Source: Flavobacterium sp. MFBS3-15
Lineage (GTDB): Bacteria > Bacteroidota > Bacteroidia > Flavobacteriales > Flavobacteriaceae
Assembly (NCBI RefSeq): GCF_026107645.2
Contig: NZ_JAPCHV010000019.1
Coordinates: 28,772-92,771 of the forward strand
DNA length: 64,000 nt
Reading direction: 5' to 3'
Shown here: positions 33,860 through 42,439 of the stretch, in pieces
How the letters are laid out: every line of letters starts with the position of its first letter
Numbering within the stretch: the first letter of the stretch is position 1
Program-made: the position numbers and the translations under genes
Notes under the pieces: model-generated
Database searches by the model: none
What the model was told of the DNA's origin: nothing
The model's input: the letters and a program-made list of their open reading frames with translations, nothing else

Positions 33860-35176
33860 TTACAGGTCGAAGCCCATGTTTACGCCCAATTTTGAGGCGA
33901 TGAGCTTGGTAATCCTGTTTTTGAGTTCCGGTATCCTGATGCTTTCGATAACCTCATTGCTGAAGGCATACATGAGCAGCGCCTTGGCTTCCTTCTTCGG
34001 AATCCCGCGAGACTGCATGTAAAACATGGCGCTTTCGTCCAGCTGGCCTATGGTACAGCCGTGGGAGCACTTCACATCATCGGCAAAGATCTCGAGTTGC
34101 GGCTTGGCGTTTATGGAGGCCTTATCGCTCAGCAAGATGTTGTTATTCTGTTGGAAGGCATCAGTTTTTTGGGCTTCCTTCTCTACATAGATCTTCCCGT
34201 TGAACACACCGGTGGCGTTATCGTCGAAAATGCCTTTGTAGTTCTGGTGGCTCTCACAGTTCGGTTCGGCGTGGCGCACCAGCGTATAGTGGTCTACCAA
34301 CTGCTTGTCGCCAATGATGGTAATGCCCTTCAGTGTACTTTCCACGCGCTCGCCCTGATGATAGAAGTTCAGGTTGTTGCGGGTAATGTTGCCCCCGAAA
34401 GAGAATGTATGTACCGATGCATGGCTCTGGCCCTTCTGTGCAATGAACGTATTGTCCACAAGGTTAGCACTCTGCAGGTCGTTCTGTATCTTGTAATAAT
34501 CCACCAATGAGCGTTCCTGGGCAAATATCTCGGTAACCGAGTTGGTGAGCACCGGATTGCCGTTAAGGCTCTGGTGGCGCTCTATGATCTGTACCTGGGC
34601 GTTTTTGCCCACAATCACGAGGTTGCGGGGCTGCACCATCAGCGCGGCCTCGTTCCCTGTTGAGAAATACATGATCTCGATGGGCTTGTCGGCTACCTTG
34701 TTTTTCGGGATATTGATATAGGCACCCTCAATGGCAAAGGCAGTATTCAGTGCTGTTAGGCTATCTTCCGTGTTAGCTATCTTATTGAAATGATTATCAA
34801 TAACCTCCTTGTATTTCGGCTTGGTTAGCGCAGATGACATCAGGCAAACATCCAGCCCGTCGTGCGTGGTAGACGAAAGGAACGAGCTGAAGATACCGTC
34901 AATAAACACTACCTTATAGGTATCAATCTCGTGCAGGAAGTACTTCTTTACATCCGCATAGCCAATAGCATTTTCCTGCTTGGGGAATACGGTAAAGTTA
35001 TTCTTAAGCACCGCATTGAGCGATGTATATTTCCAGGCCTCCTCCTTTTTGGTCGGGAATCCTTTATTTTCAAAGGTCTTCAGGGCTTCGGTGCGTATAT
35101 CATGTAACTCAGTAGTTACATCTACACGCTCTTCAAAAGCCATGAAAGAGGACAGCAATTTTTCTTTCAACTCCAT
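33860..35176 (-). CDS. sufD: Fe-S cluster assembly protein SufD
   Basis: The 438-residue protein has the SufB/SufD beta-helix core. Family landmarks are KKEEAWKYTSLNAVL, the central SFGGNITRNNLNF and GVFNGKIYVEKEAQKTDAFQ, and the C-terminal DDVKCSHGCTIGQLDESAMFYMQSRG. The Cys-His pair CSHGC is the conserved site used with SufB at the scaffold interface. It forms the SufBC2D scaffold that builds Fe-S clusters. It starts one base after the sufC stop. The suf unit ends here, whereas sufS and sufE, usually next, lie 12.7 kb away on the other strand. Confidence 0.97.
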   Translation of the reverse strand: MELKEKLLSSFMAFEERVDVTTELHDIRTEALKTFENKGFPTKKEEAWKYTSLNAVLKNNFTVFPKQENAIGYADVKKYFLHEIDTYKVVFIDGIFSSFLSSTTHDGLDVCLMSSALTKPKYKEVIDNHFNKIANTEDSLTALNTAFAIEGAYINIPKNKVADKPIEIMYFSTGNEAALMVQPRNLVIVGKNAQVQIIERHQSLNGNPVLTNSVTEIFAQERSLVDYYKIQNDLQSANLVDNTFIAQKGQSHASVHTFSFGGNITRNNLNFYHQGERVESTLKGITIIGDKQLVDHYTLVRHAEPNCESHQNYKGIFDDNATGVFNGKIYVEKEAQKTDAFQQNNNILLSDKASINAKPQLEIFADDVKCSHGCTIGQLDESAMFYMQSRGIPKKEAKALLMYAFSNEVIESIRIPELKNRITKLIASKLGVNMGFDL

Positions 35177-35177
35177 T

Positions 35178-35924
35178 TTAGTTCTCCGATTTTATCCAGT
35201 CGTAACCCTTTTCCTCAAGTTCATAGGCCAGCTCCTTACCGCCGGACTTCACAATTTTACCATTGTAAAGAACATGTACAAAATCAGGAACGATATAATC
35301 CAAAAGCCTTTGGTAGTGGGTGATAACGATAACCGCATTATCTTCGCTGCGAAGCTTGTTCACGCCATTGGCAACGATACGCAATGCATCGATGTCAAGG
35401 CCTGAATCGGTTTCATCCAGTATCGCCAGTTTCGGCTCGAGCATCGCCATCTGGAAGATCTCGTTACGCTTTTTCTCACCTCCCGAAAAGCCTTCGTTCA
35501 AAGACCTTGAAAGGAATTTACGGTCGATCTCCAAAAGCTCCGATTTCTCACGGATAAGCTTCAGCATCTCGTTAGCAGGCATTTCTTCGCGGCCTTGAGC
35601 CTTGCGGCTCTCGTTAATGGCGGTTTTCATGAAGTTCGTCACCGATACCCCCGGAATCTCCACAGGGTACTGAAACGACAAGAATACGCCTTTATGAGCC
35701 CTTTCTTCAGGAGCCAGTTCACCGATGTCCTCACCTTCCAAAAGGATCTCGCCATCGGTTACCTCATAATTCTCATTCCCGGCAATTACCGATGAAAGTG
35801 TACTCTTCCCGGAACCGTTAGGTCCCATGATGGCGTGTACTTCTCCGGCTTTTACTTCAAGGTTGATGCCTTTTAAAATCTCTTTATCTTCAACACTTGC
35901 GTGTAAATTCTTTATTGATAACAT
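35178..35924 (-). CDS. sufC: Fe-S cluster assembly ATPase SufC
   Basis: I start at ATG 35924, giving 248 residues beginning [19 protein letters not shown]; an ATG 13 codons upstream would overlap the previous gene. Walker A is GPNGSGKST, the signature is SGGEKKRNE and Walker B is [12 protein letters not shown], which is diagnostic for SufC. It powers conformational change of the SufBC2D scaffold. The start lies 7 bases after the stop of an unrelated AT-rich gene that intervenes between it and sufB. Confidence 0.97.
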   Translation of the reverse strand: MLSIKNLHASVEDKEILKGINLEVKAGEVHAIMGPNGSGKSTLSSVIAGNENYEVTDGEILLEGEDIGELAPEERAHKGVFLSFQYPVEIPGVSVTNFMKTAINESRKAQGREEMPANEMLKLIREKSELLEIDRKFLSRSLNEGFSGGEKKRNEIFQMAMLEPKLAILDETDSGLDIDALRIVANGVNKLRSEDNAVIVITHYQRLLDYIVPDFVHVLYNGKIVKSGGKELAYELEEKGYDWIKSEN

Positions 35925-35931
35925 TTTAATT

Positions 35932-36420
35932 CTATTTGTCTGATTCGCCTTCTGACAATTCAATAAAGGCTGAAATTATTTGTTTTATGTATGGATTTCT
36001 TTTTAGTATTATCATGGACACAGGATAACGATTTTGATTTGAATCTATGAGGATCTCATCTATTTTTATAAATCTATCATTTTGGTATTTATAAAACCAT
36101 TGGTCAAACTTTTTTCTTCGTATATCCTGCCTGTTGTCTGACGAGTCGCAAATGTAAATACAAACATTTTGAGAACTTGCATTAAAAAACTCCTTAAATA
36201 TTTCGGCAATAGTAATACTTACATTAGCATCGAGGGGAGGATTTTTGCCTGAACCATTAATTACAACTTCAATTACAAACTCATAAATCAGGTCAGAAAA
36301 CTCATTTCCAGGGAGCAGATAAGGAGACGGCTTGAATTTAATTTCATAAACAATCCCATTAGCTGTTTCAAAAATATAGCTGTTGTTATGTCCTCCGATA
36401 AATAAATAGGCATACGTCAT
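35932..36420 (-). CDS. AT-rich 162-aa protein inside the suf operon (DUF6169-like)
   Basis: It begins [20 protein letters not shown] and contains [17 protein letters not shown], a middle part with [20 protein letters not shown], and a basic C-terminal segment [20 protein letters not shown]. The pattern resembles a small Bacteroidota family of unknown function that I recall as DUF6169; I cannot confirm this. Base composition is sharply different from sufB: the line 36061-36120 has 13 G+C in 60, against 29 at 36901-36960. Its ATG overlaps the stop of the upstream 52-residue gene by one base. This is a paired small-gene arrangement as in toxin-antitoxin or regulator-effector modules; that role is inference only. 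Confidence 0.7.
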   Translation of the reverse strand: MTYAYLFIGGHNNSYIFETANGIVYEIKFKPSPYLLPGNEFSDLIYEFVIEVVINGSGKNPPLDANVSITIAEIFKEFFNASSQNVCIYICDSSDNRQDIRRKKFDQWFYKYQNDRFIKIDEILIDSNQNRYPVSMIILKRNPYIKQIISAFIELSEGESDK

Positions 36421-36578
36421 TATCTGTCGGCATTCAATTTCCTTAGTTTTTGCAATGCTACTTTAAACTCTTCAGTATTCACATCATTCCTTATTTCCTC
36501 CTGAAGTTCTCTCTTACTTTGAAGCAGATATGCTATAATCTCATCCGTTGTCCTTTTCTTTTTTTCCTGTGTTTTCAT
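36420..36578 (-). CDS. 52-aa basic protein paired with the DUF6169-like gene
   Basis: ATG 36578 to TAA 36422-36420 encodes 52 residues beginning MKTQEKKKRTTDEIIAYLL and ending KVALQKLRKLNADR. It is helix-rich and strongly charged, with an N-terminal Lys/Arg cluster. The stop and the next start share a base (TAATG), so translation is coupled. It starts 17 bases after the sufB stop. I recognise no family. Size, charge and coupling fit a small antitoxin, DNA-binding peptide or adaptor. Confidence 0.65.
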   Translation of the reverse strand: MKTQEKKKRTTDEIIAYLLQSKRELQEEIRNDVNTEEFKVALQKLRKLNADR

Positions 36579-36595
36579 AATCAATATGAATTTAA

Positions 36596-38044
36596 TTATC
36601 CTACACTTCCCTCCAAACTTATCTCCAATAACTTCTGTGCCTCAACCGCAAACTCCATAGGCAGCTTGTTTAGTACTTCCTTGCTGAAACCGTTCACAAT
36701 AAGCGCGATGGCCTTCTCCGTTGGGATGCCCCGCTGATTGCAGTAGAATACCTGGTCTTCGCCAATTTTACTGGTTGTGGCCTCGTGCTCTATCTTGGCG
36801 GTGGTATTTTTCGACTCAATATACGGGAATGTGTGTGCACCACAGTTGTTGCCCATCAGCAGCGAATCACACTGTGAGAAGTTGCGTGCGTTCTCTGCCC
36901 TTGAGCCTATCTGCACCAGCCCTCGATAACTGTTTTGAGATTTTCCGGCAGAGATGCCTTTTGAGATGATGGTACTCTTGGTATTCTTGCCAAGGTGGAT
37001 CATCTTGGTGCCGGTATCGGCCTGCTGGTAGTTGTTGGTCACGGCTATGGAGTAGAACTCCCCAACTGAGTTATCGCCTTTCAGCACGCAGCTTGGGTAT
37101 TTCCACGTAACTGCTGAGCCGGTTTCTACCTGTGTCCAGGATATTTTGGCGTTCTTTTCGCAAAGGCCGCGCTTGGTCACAAAATTGTACACCCCTCCCT
37201 TGCCTTCCTTGTTCCCAGGGAACCAGTTCTGTACGGTCGAATATTTTATCTCCGCATCGTCCATCGCAATAAGCTCCACTACTGCGGCATGCAGCTGGTT
37301 CTCGTCACGGCTTGGCGCGGTACAGCCCTCGAGGTAACTAACATAACTGCCTTCGTCGGCCACTACCAGTGTACGCTCAAACTGACCTGTACCTGCCTGG
37401 TTGATACGGAAGTATGTACTAAGTTCCATAGGGCAGCGCACCCCTTTCGGGATGTAGCAAAACGATCCGTCTGAAAATACCGCCGAGTTAAGCGCGGCGT
37501 AGAAGTTGTCCTTCTGCGGCACTACCGAGCCGATGTATTTTTTCACCAGTTCCGGATGCTCCTTTATTGCCTCCGAAATGGAACAGAAAATGATGCCCTT
37601 TTCGGCCAGTGTTTTTTTGAATGTGGTTGCTACCGAAACGGAGTCCATCACGATGTCCACTGCCACCCCGGCCAGCATTTTCTGCTCGTCAAGGGAGATG
37701 CCCAGCTTTTTGAAGGTTTCCAAAAGTTCAGGGTCTACCTCGTCAAGGCTTTCATATTTTGCTTTTTTCAACGGTGCGGAATAGTATGAAATGGCCTGGA
37801 AATCGGGCTTTTCATAATGCACATTGGCCCATTCGGGCTCGGTCATCTGCTCCCACGCACGGAAAGCCTCCAGGCGCCATTCGGTCATCCAATCGGGCTC
37901 TTCCTTCTTTTTCGAAAGTGCGCGCACCACATCCTCATTTAGCCCAATGGGGAATGTATCCGATTCTATATCAGTATAAAAACCGTACTCGTACTCTTTG
38001 GTTTCGAGTTCAATCTTTAATTCCTCTTCAGTGTATTTACTCAT
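36596..38044 (-). CDS. sufB: Fe-S cluster assembly protein SufB
   Basis: The 482-residue scaffold protein has a long N-terminal part ([31 protein letters not shown]) and a beta-helix core. Landmarks are [37 protein letters not shown] and [20 protein letters not shown], with [14 protein letters not shown] and [16 protein letters not shown]. Together with SufC and SufD it holds the nascent cluster. Length is normal and the gene shows no damage. It sits 29 bases after the four-helix-bundle gene and 17 bases before the 52-residue gene. Confidence 0.97.
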   Translation of the reverse strand: MSKYTEEELKIELETKEYEYGFYTDIESDTFPIGLNEDVVRALSKKKEEPDWMTEWRLEAFRAWEQMTEPEWANVHYEKPDFQAISYYSAPLKKAKYESLDEVDPELLETFKKLGISLDEQKMLAGVAVDIVMDSVSVATTFKKTLAEKGIIFCSISEAIKEHPELVKKYIGSVVPQKDNFYAALNSAVFSDGSFCYIPKGVRCPMELSTYFRINQAGTGQFERTLVVADEGSYVSYLEGCTAPSRDENQLHAAVVELIAMDDAEIKYSTVQNWFPGNKEGKGGVYNFVTKRGLCEKNAKISWTQVETGSAVTWKYPSCVLKGDNSVGEFYSIAVTNNYQQADTGTKMIHLGKNTKSTIISKGISAGKSQNSYRGLVQIGSRAENARNFSQCDSLLMGNNCGAHTFPYIESKNTTAKIEHEATTSKIGEDQVFYCNQRGIPTEKAIALIVNGFSKEVLNKLPMEFAVEAQKLLEISLEGSVG

Positions 38045-38073
38045 TAGTTGTTTAAATGTTTAAAGTTTAAATG

Positions 38074-38445
38074 TTATAAAGTTCCAACCAGATACTTTAT
38101 AAATCCACTTAATAACTTTGATATCTCATTCACCTTCTCGTTAAGGCTATAAAATTCATCATTTGAAATATAGCCCAGATCAGAAGCTAAATAAAGTTGA
38201 GACCTAAATTCTCCTGCAGATGCTTTGGCAATATAAAGAAATCGTATAAACTCCTTTGTAGTTTCTCTCTCAAAACCTTCTGCAATGTTAGAAGAGATAG
38301 AAATACTCGCCCTTCTCATTTGGTCCCTCAACCCATAATCCTTGTTGAAGATCTCATTATTATTGGTTACCCTATATATTTCTGCATTTAATTCCCTTGC
38401 TTTCTGCCATGAAATAATTTCTTCAAAGGAATGTAATTTCGCCAT
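38074..38445 (-). CDS. Four-helix-bundle protein (23S rRNA intervening-sequence type)
   Basis: This 123-residue protein shows the family pattern: SFEEIISWQKARELNAEIY, the YGLRDQMRRASISISSNIAEG motif in part, then EFIRFLYIAKASAGEFRSQL and LNEKVNEISKLLSGFIKYL. Members were first found inside 23S rRNA intervening sequences and are also scattered as free-standing genes in Bacteroidota; their role is unknown. It is AT-rich compared with sufB (21-25 G+C per 60 at 38161-38340). It stands between sufA and sufB, co-directional with both. Confidence 0.88.
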   Translation of the reverse strand: MAKLHSFEEIISWQKARELNAEIYRVTNNNEIFNKDYGLRDQMRRASISISSNIAEGFERETTKEFIRFLYIAKASAGEFRSQLYLASDLGYISNDEFYSLNEKVNEISKLLSGFIKYLVGTL

Positions 38446-38483
38446 ACAGGAACATTATAACTTTTTAACCTTCAACTTTATAA

Positions 38484-38813
38484 CTATAGCGAAAAACTCT
38501 CCCCGCACCCGCACGTCCTTTGGGCGTTGGGGTTATTGAAAACAAAGCCCTTGCCGTTAAGCCCGCCGCTGAACTCCAGCACGGTGCCGGCCAGGTAAAG
38601 AAAGCTTTTTTTATCTACTGCTATCTTTATGCCGTTGTCTTCAAATACTTTATCATTTTCGCCCAGCGCCTTGTCAAATTTCAATTCGTATGAAAGGCCC
38701 GAACATCCGCCGCTTTTTACGCCTACCCTTATGTAATCGGTAGCCGCGTCAAAACCGTCATCCTCCATGAGCATAACGGCCCTCTTTTTTGCTGAATCAG
38801 AAACTTTTATCAT
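38484..38813 (-). CDS. sufA: A-type Fe-S carrier (HesB/IscA/SufA)
   Basis: The 109-residue protein has the three conserved cysteines of A-type carriers: Cys37 in GGCSGLSY and Cys101 and Cys103 in RTCGCGESF near the C-terminus. It receives clusters from the SufBCD scaffold and passes them to target proteins. It is the first gene of the suf unit, with a well-formed promoter 35 bases upstream. Confidence 0.93.
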   Translation of the reverse strand: MIKVSDSAKKRAVMLMEDDGFDAATDYIRVGVKSGGCSGLSYELKFDKALGENDKVFEDNGIKIAVDKKSFLYLAGTVLEFSGGLNGKGFVFNNPNAQRTCGCGESFSL

Positions 38814-38847
38814 AGCTTAGTTACCCTAAATTAGTCTAAATAATGTG

Positions 38848-38877
38848 CAAAGATACCACATCTTTAAGAGAATGCAA
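38848..38877 (-). promoter_or_regulatory. Promoter of the sufA-sufBCD unit
   Basis: On the minus strand TTG (38877-38875) is followed after 19 bases by TATCTTTG (38855-38848), an ideal Bacteroidota promoter. A short TTTAGACTAATTTAG segment lies just downstream and resembles the palindromic sites at the heme promoters, though its arms are not inverted copies. Confidence 0.7.
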
Positions 38878-38938
38878 TAAATAGGCCCTTTTTTATGATT
38901 ATGAGCTGATAAGCAATCTTTATGATTTAAAGTTTCTG

Positions 38939-41221
38939 CTAATATACCTTGCCATCCATTACATTTTTACAAAATTCGGGAAAGTCAGCCCCTATTTCGT
39001 AAAAATCATCTTCGTCCCTAAAAGGGGTACTGTCATAAAACTCGCCTACCTTTCCATAGAGTCCGGATGCCTTGTCACAGCAAAGGAAAAAATTACCCCT
39101 GTCGTTGCGGTGCCCCACCGCAAGCCAAAAGGCAGGGGCAGCGCCAAGGTCGCCTTCGCCGTCAAAATAGTCAAATGTATGCGTGACCATGCCGTAAAAG
39201 CCGTAAATATAAAGTTCCTGGCCGGGCAAAGGCGCAAGCGTATCGTTATCGAGCATTTGAAGGAATTCGATATAGGGTTCCGGTATCACAAATTGTTCCT
39301 TCCGCTCATAAGGAATTTCTTCAAACATGGAAAATGAGTGGAGCAGCAGTTTTCTTGTTGAAGATGCAAAATATTCATTATCTGTACTGTTGTAGCGTTC
39401 GCCCCTGCTGACGAGTTTTTCGAGAGGGCTATCGTTATTTACCAGGCGATCATTATCCGGATGGATCTGTATTGGGGTATCGAGCAATGCTGTCAGCTGT
39501 TTTTCATTGCCGTTTACTTCGGTAAAACGCTCTATCATGCGCCTCCCCAGGAATTCGGACAGAGAGTTGGCCACGAGCCTTCCGGTCAGGTACTCGTCGT
39601 GCCTGTACTCAATGATGACCGGGTATCCGGTAACCGAAAGATGTTTTGGGTCGGCAAAATAGGAGTCGCCAGAATAGTTTTTGCCAATCGGGATTATGCC
39701 CGAGTGGATATGGTTCCTGATATCTACGCAGTTATCATCTGTATCGGGTTCTTCGTTATATTCGTCTTCAAGTTGTGATTCGTAGGTGTCCATGATGTCC
39801 CGGCGGATTTCCTCCAGATCATAGAGGTTAGCAAAATGGCGGTCGTCAGGAGTGCCATTAAATGAAAGGTAAATTTTACGGATGTCATCAGGAAAATTTT
39901 CAGGGATACTGTTTTCGGAAGCTCCTTTTCCCAACCTGAATACGTGGCTGATATTTAGCGCTTTGTAGAACATGACCAGCTCCTGTACTGTTGATGGAAG
40001 CTTTTCCGGTGCAATGAACCGGTACTTTTCAGGAAGGGCATATTTGTCCAGCAGCCCCCGGCGCACGCAAAGTTTTTTTAGCGCTATTTGTTGCGGGCTT
40101 TCCGAATGCGGGTCAACGAGTGCCAAGAGGATACGGCGCTTTACATTTTCACTTTCTGCGGAAACGCCATAAGTATCCTGCCCCATAACCGAAACAATCA
40201 CAAACAGCTGGTCATTGGTGGTGATATATTGTTTAAGATAGTTGGCGATCAGGCCGGCTTCGTTAGTATAAATGCACAGCATGGCTAAGAATTTTTCGAA
40301 AGCCGACACGCCCTCTACATTGCCAATATTGCCACCCTGCAAATGATGGCTGCGAATGTCGTCACTGTTTCCTGCCACAACATTCAGCGCTGTGAGCACA
40401 TTATGGAGCAACAGCAGCAGTATGGCTTCTTTTCGGTTTGCATCGAACAGTTGGACACCTTCCTCAAGCAATTTACCGGCTTCGGGTAATGTTACCCCGC
40501 CCAAAGGCCCATCATATATCTGCTTAATGAAGTCCTCCTGGTTGGTGAATGCCAATGCATCAAAAACTGAAAGCTGGAAAAGCAGGATGCGGTTCATCAA
40601 AGCCTCTATTTGTGCCAGATTTTCCTTTTTGTATTCGAGGTTCCTCATCTCGATCTCAAGGTGGTAGACGGCCATCCTAAGCCGATGCACCTGGGCGGCC
40701 GAAATTGCTTTTGACGCAAGTTCGAATAAAGTATCTATCCATAGGCCATATACCTCATACATGGCATCAGCGGCTTCTTCGTGCAAACCGAAGTTTATTT
40801 TAATGGGGTCGGGATAGTCCACCAGCATCTCCATTACATAGCCGGAAATCAATGCGCCGTGGCGGTGCAGGAGCAACCTGTCATTAAGGTTTTTGCCAAA
40901 TTCCAGTACGGTTTCACGGGTCTGTTTTTGCCTGCGCATCATGGTGTACAGCAATGACCGCAGTATGCCTTTCAGCTCGTAATAGGCTGTCCAGTTATCC
41001 CTCTTCGGGTCAATATCCATGGCCATGCGCTCGAAATAATCAAAATACATTTCCATCCAGCCTTCGATTGGCTCCGTATGTGAGTGTGCCCAGTCCCTCA
41101 GGGCCATAATCTTTTGCGATTCTCTTCTTAACGCCGGGACTTTGGTATCATAGGGCACTTTAGATAAGTGGATGTAGCTTAATGCAGCCAGGCTGTCGGT
41201 CAGTTCTTGCGGGAATTTCAT
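38939..41221 (-). CDS. Large protein with helical N-terminus and two SUKH-like domains
   Basis: I start at ATG 41221, giving 760 residues. A TTG nine codons upstream is part of the -7 box and cannot be the start. Residues 1 to about 420 are Leu-rich helices with no recognised motif. Two segments then follow the SUKH (SMI1/KNR4) pattern. The first, about 440-590, has FPDDIRKIYLSFNG, then IIPIGKNYSGDSYFADP and ANSLSEFL. The second, about 650-760, has PEPYIEFLQMLDND, then APAFWLAVGHRNDRGNFFL and a closing acidic stretch with FPEFCKNV. SUKH domains bind partner proteins and are common among immunity proteins for secreted toxins. No toxin gene is adjacent. No signal peptide is seen. Confidence 0.6.
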   Translation of the reverse strand: MKFPQELTDSLAALSYIHLSKVPYDTKVPALRRESQKIMALRDWAHSHTEPIEGWMEMYFDYFERMAMDIDPKRDNWTAYYELKGILRSLLYTMMRRQKQTRETVLEFGKNLNDRLLLHRHGALISGYVMEMLVDYPDPIKINFGLHEEAADAMYEVYGLWIDTLFELASKAISAAQVHRLRMAVYHLEIEMRNLEYKKENLAQIEALMNRILLFQLSVFDALAFTNQEDFIKQIYDGPLGGVTLPEAGKLLEEGVQLFDANRKEAILLLLLHNVLTALNVVAGNSDDIRSHHLQGGNIGNVEGVSAFEKFLAMLCIYTNEAGLIANYLKQYITTNDQLFVIVSVMGQDTYGVSAESENVKRRILLALVDPHSESPQQIALKKLCVRRGLLDKYALPEKYRFIAPEKLPSTVQELVMFYKALNISHVFRLGKGASENSIPENFPDDIRKIYLSFNGTPDDRHFANLYDLEEIRRDIMDTYESQLEDEYNEEPDTDDNCVDIRNHIHSGIIPIGKNYSGDSYFADPKHLSVTGYPVIIEYRHDEYLTGRLVANSLSEFLGRRMIERFTEVNGNEKQLTALLDTPIQIHPDNDRLVNNDSPLEKLVSRGERYNSTDNEYFASSTRKLLLHSFSMFEEIPYERKEQFVIPEPYIEFLQMLDNDTLAPLPGQELYIYGFYGMVTHTFDYFDGEGDLGAAPAFWLAVGHRNDRGNFFLCCDKASGLYGKVGEFYDSTPFRDEDDFYEIGADFPEFCKNVMDGKVY

Positions 41222-41245
41222 AGCAGTTACTGTTGTTGATTGGTC

Positions 41246-41253
41246 CAAAAATA
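41246..41253 (-). promoter_or_regulatory. -7 box of the SUKH-domain gene
   Basis: TATTTTTG on the minus strand is an exact TANNTTTG match. Transcription would start near 41238, giving a leader of about 17 bases to ATG 41221, which supports that start. Confidence 0.5.
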
Positions 41254-41411
41254 ATGCTTTTACTGCTTGATTATATTTTGGTATGACATTCGTAAAGCAA
41301 ATTTATTCAAACGGGTATCTATGGCTGAAATTCGTTAGTGTAGCTGTTTTTAATGATTGGGCTTTAACTCCCGGAATTAAATCCTTAATTTGGCTCCAAA
41401 CAAATAAACAA

Positions 41412-42269
41412 ATGAAACTTTACCCTATAGAAACCGGAAACTTTAAGCTCGACGGGGGTGCCATGTTCGGCGTGGTGCCGAAGCCCATGTGGACCAAAAC
41501 CAATCCCGCCGACGAAAACAACCAGATAGACCTTGCTGCACGCTGCCTCCTCATAGAGGACGGCAACCGCCTGATACTCATAGATACCGGCATGGGCAAC
41601 AAGCAAAGCGATAAGTTCTTTGGGTACTACTCGCTGTGGGGCGACCATACTACCGATAAGTCGCTGGCGGCACATGGCTTTCACCGCGACGATGTGACCG
41701 ATGTGTTCATGACGCACCTGCACTTCGACCACTGCGGGGGCAGCGTGCAATGGAATAAGGACCGTACCGGATATGAACCCGCTTTTAAGAACGCCTACTA
41801 CTGGACCAACAAAAACCACTGGGAATGGGCCACCAAGCCCAATGCGCGCGAAAAAGCATCCTTCCTGCAGGAGAACATCATCCCGATGCAGGAAAGCGGG
41901 CAGCTGAAATTCATCAGCAGGCCGGAAGGCGATTATTTAAGCGAAAGCGAACTGGGTTTCGGTATCTTTTTCGCCGACGGGCATACCGAAAAGCAAATGA
42001 TACCGCATATCAATTACAACGGGAAAACCATAGTTTTCATGGCCGACCTGCTGCCTACTGTAGGGCACATTCCGCTGCCGTATGTAATGGGCTACGATAC
42101 CCGACCGTTACTGACACTCGACGAAAAGGCAAAATTCCTGAATGCCGCCGCTGATAACAATTATTACCTGTTCCTTGAGCATGATGCGCACAACGAGATC
42201 ATTACTGTGGAGCATACGGATAAAGGCGTTAGACTGAAGGATATCCTGAAATGTAAAGATATCTTTTAG
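41412..42269 (+). CDS. Metallo-beta-lactamase-fold hydrolase
   Basis: I use ATG 41412 (MKLYPIETGNFKLDGGAMFG), which gives 285 residues and matches the usual start of the family; an open frame of 43 codons upstream lacks family features. The zinc-binding motif is THLHFDHCGG, with later metal ligands in the ADGHTEKQ and VFMADLLP segments and the C-terminal FLEHDAHNE. The group includes lactonase-like enzymes such as YtnP, but many members have no known substrate. It stands alone on plus, with about 160 bases before and 170 after without a gene. Confidence 0.88.
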   Translation: MKLYPIETGNFKLDGGAMFGVVPKPMWTKTNPADENNQIDLAARCLLIEDGNRLILIDTGMGNKQSDKFFGYYSLWGDHTTDKSLAAHGFHRDDVTDVFMTHLHFDHCGGSVQWNKDRTGYEPAFKNAYYWTNKNHWEWATKPNAREKASFLQENIIPMQESGQLKFISRPEGDYLSESELGFGIFFADGHTEKQMIPHINYNGKTIVFMADLLPTVGHIPLPYVMGYDTRPLLTLDEKAKFLNAAADNNYYLFLEHDAHNEIITVEHTDKGVRLKDILKCKDIF

Positions 42270-42439
42270 GCATGATTAATCTTACTACAAGAAGCATGGC
42301 AAAGCAATAATAAGGCTGTTCGCTATGCTTTTTCCGTTTAAATGAGGCAGTGGCTTTCACAACATTATGTTAAATTCCCTATAGGTTGTAACCAACAAGG
42401 AGTAATTTAGTCAAATATTTAAATTGTAAATTCGATAAC

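Noticed and set aside
41222..41248. TTG start that would lengthen the SUKH-domain protein by nine residues
   Set aside because: The TTG is part of an exact TANNTTTG -7 box, so it would not be on the mRNA; ATG 41221 is well placed.
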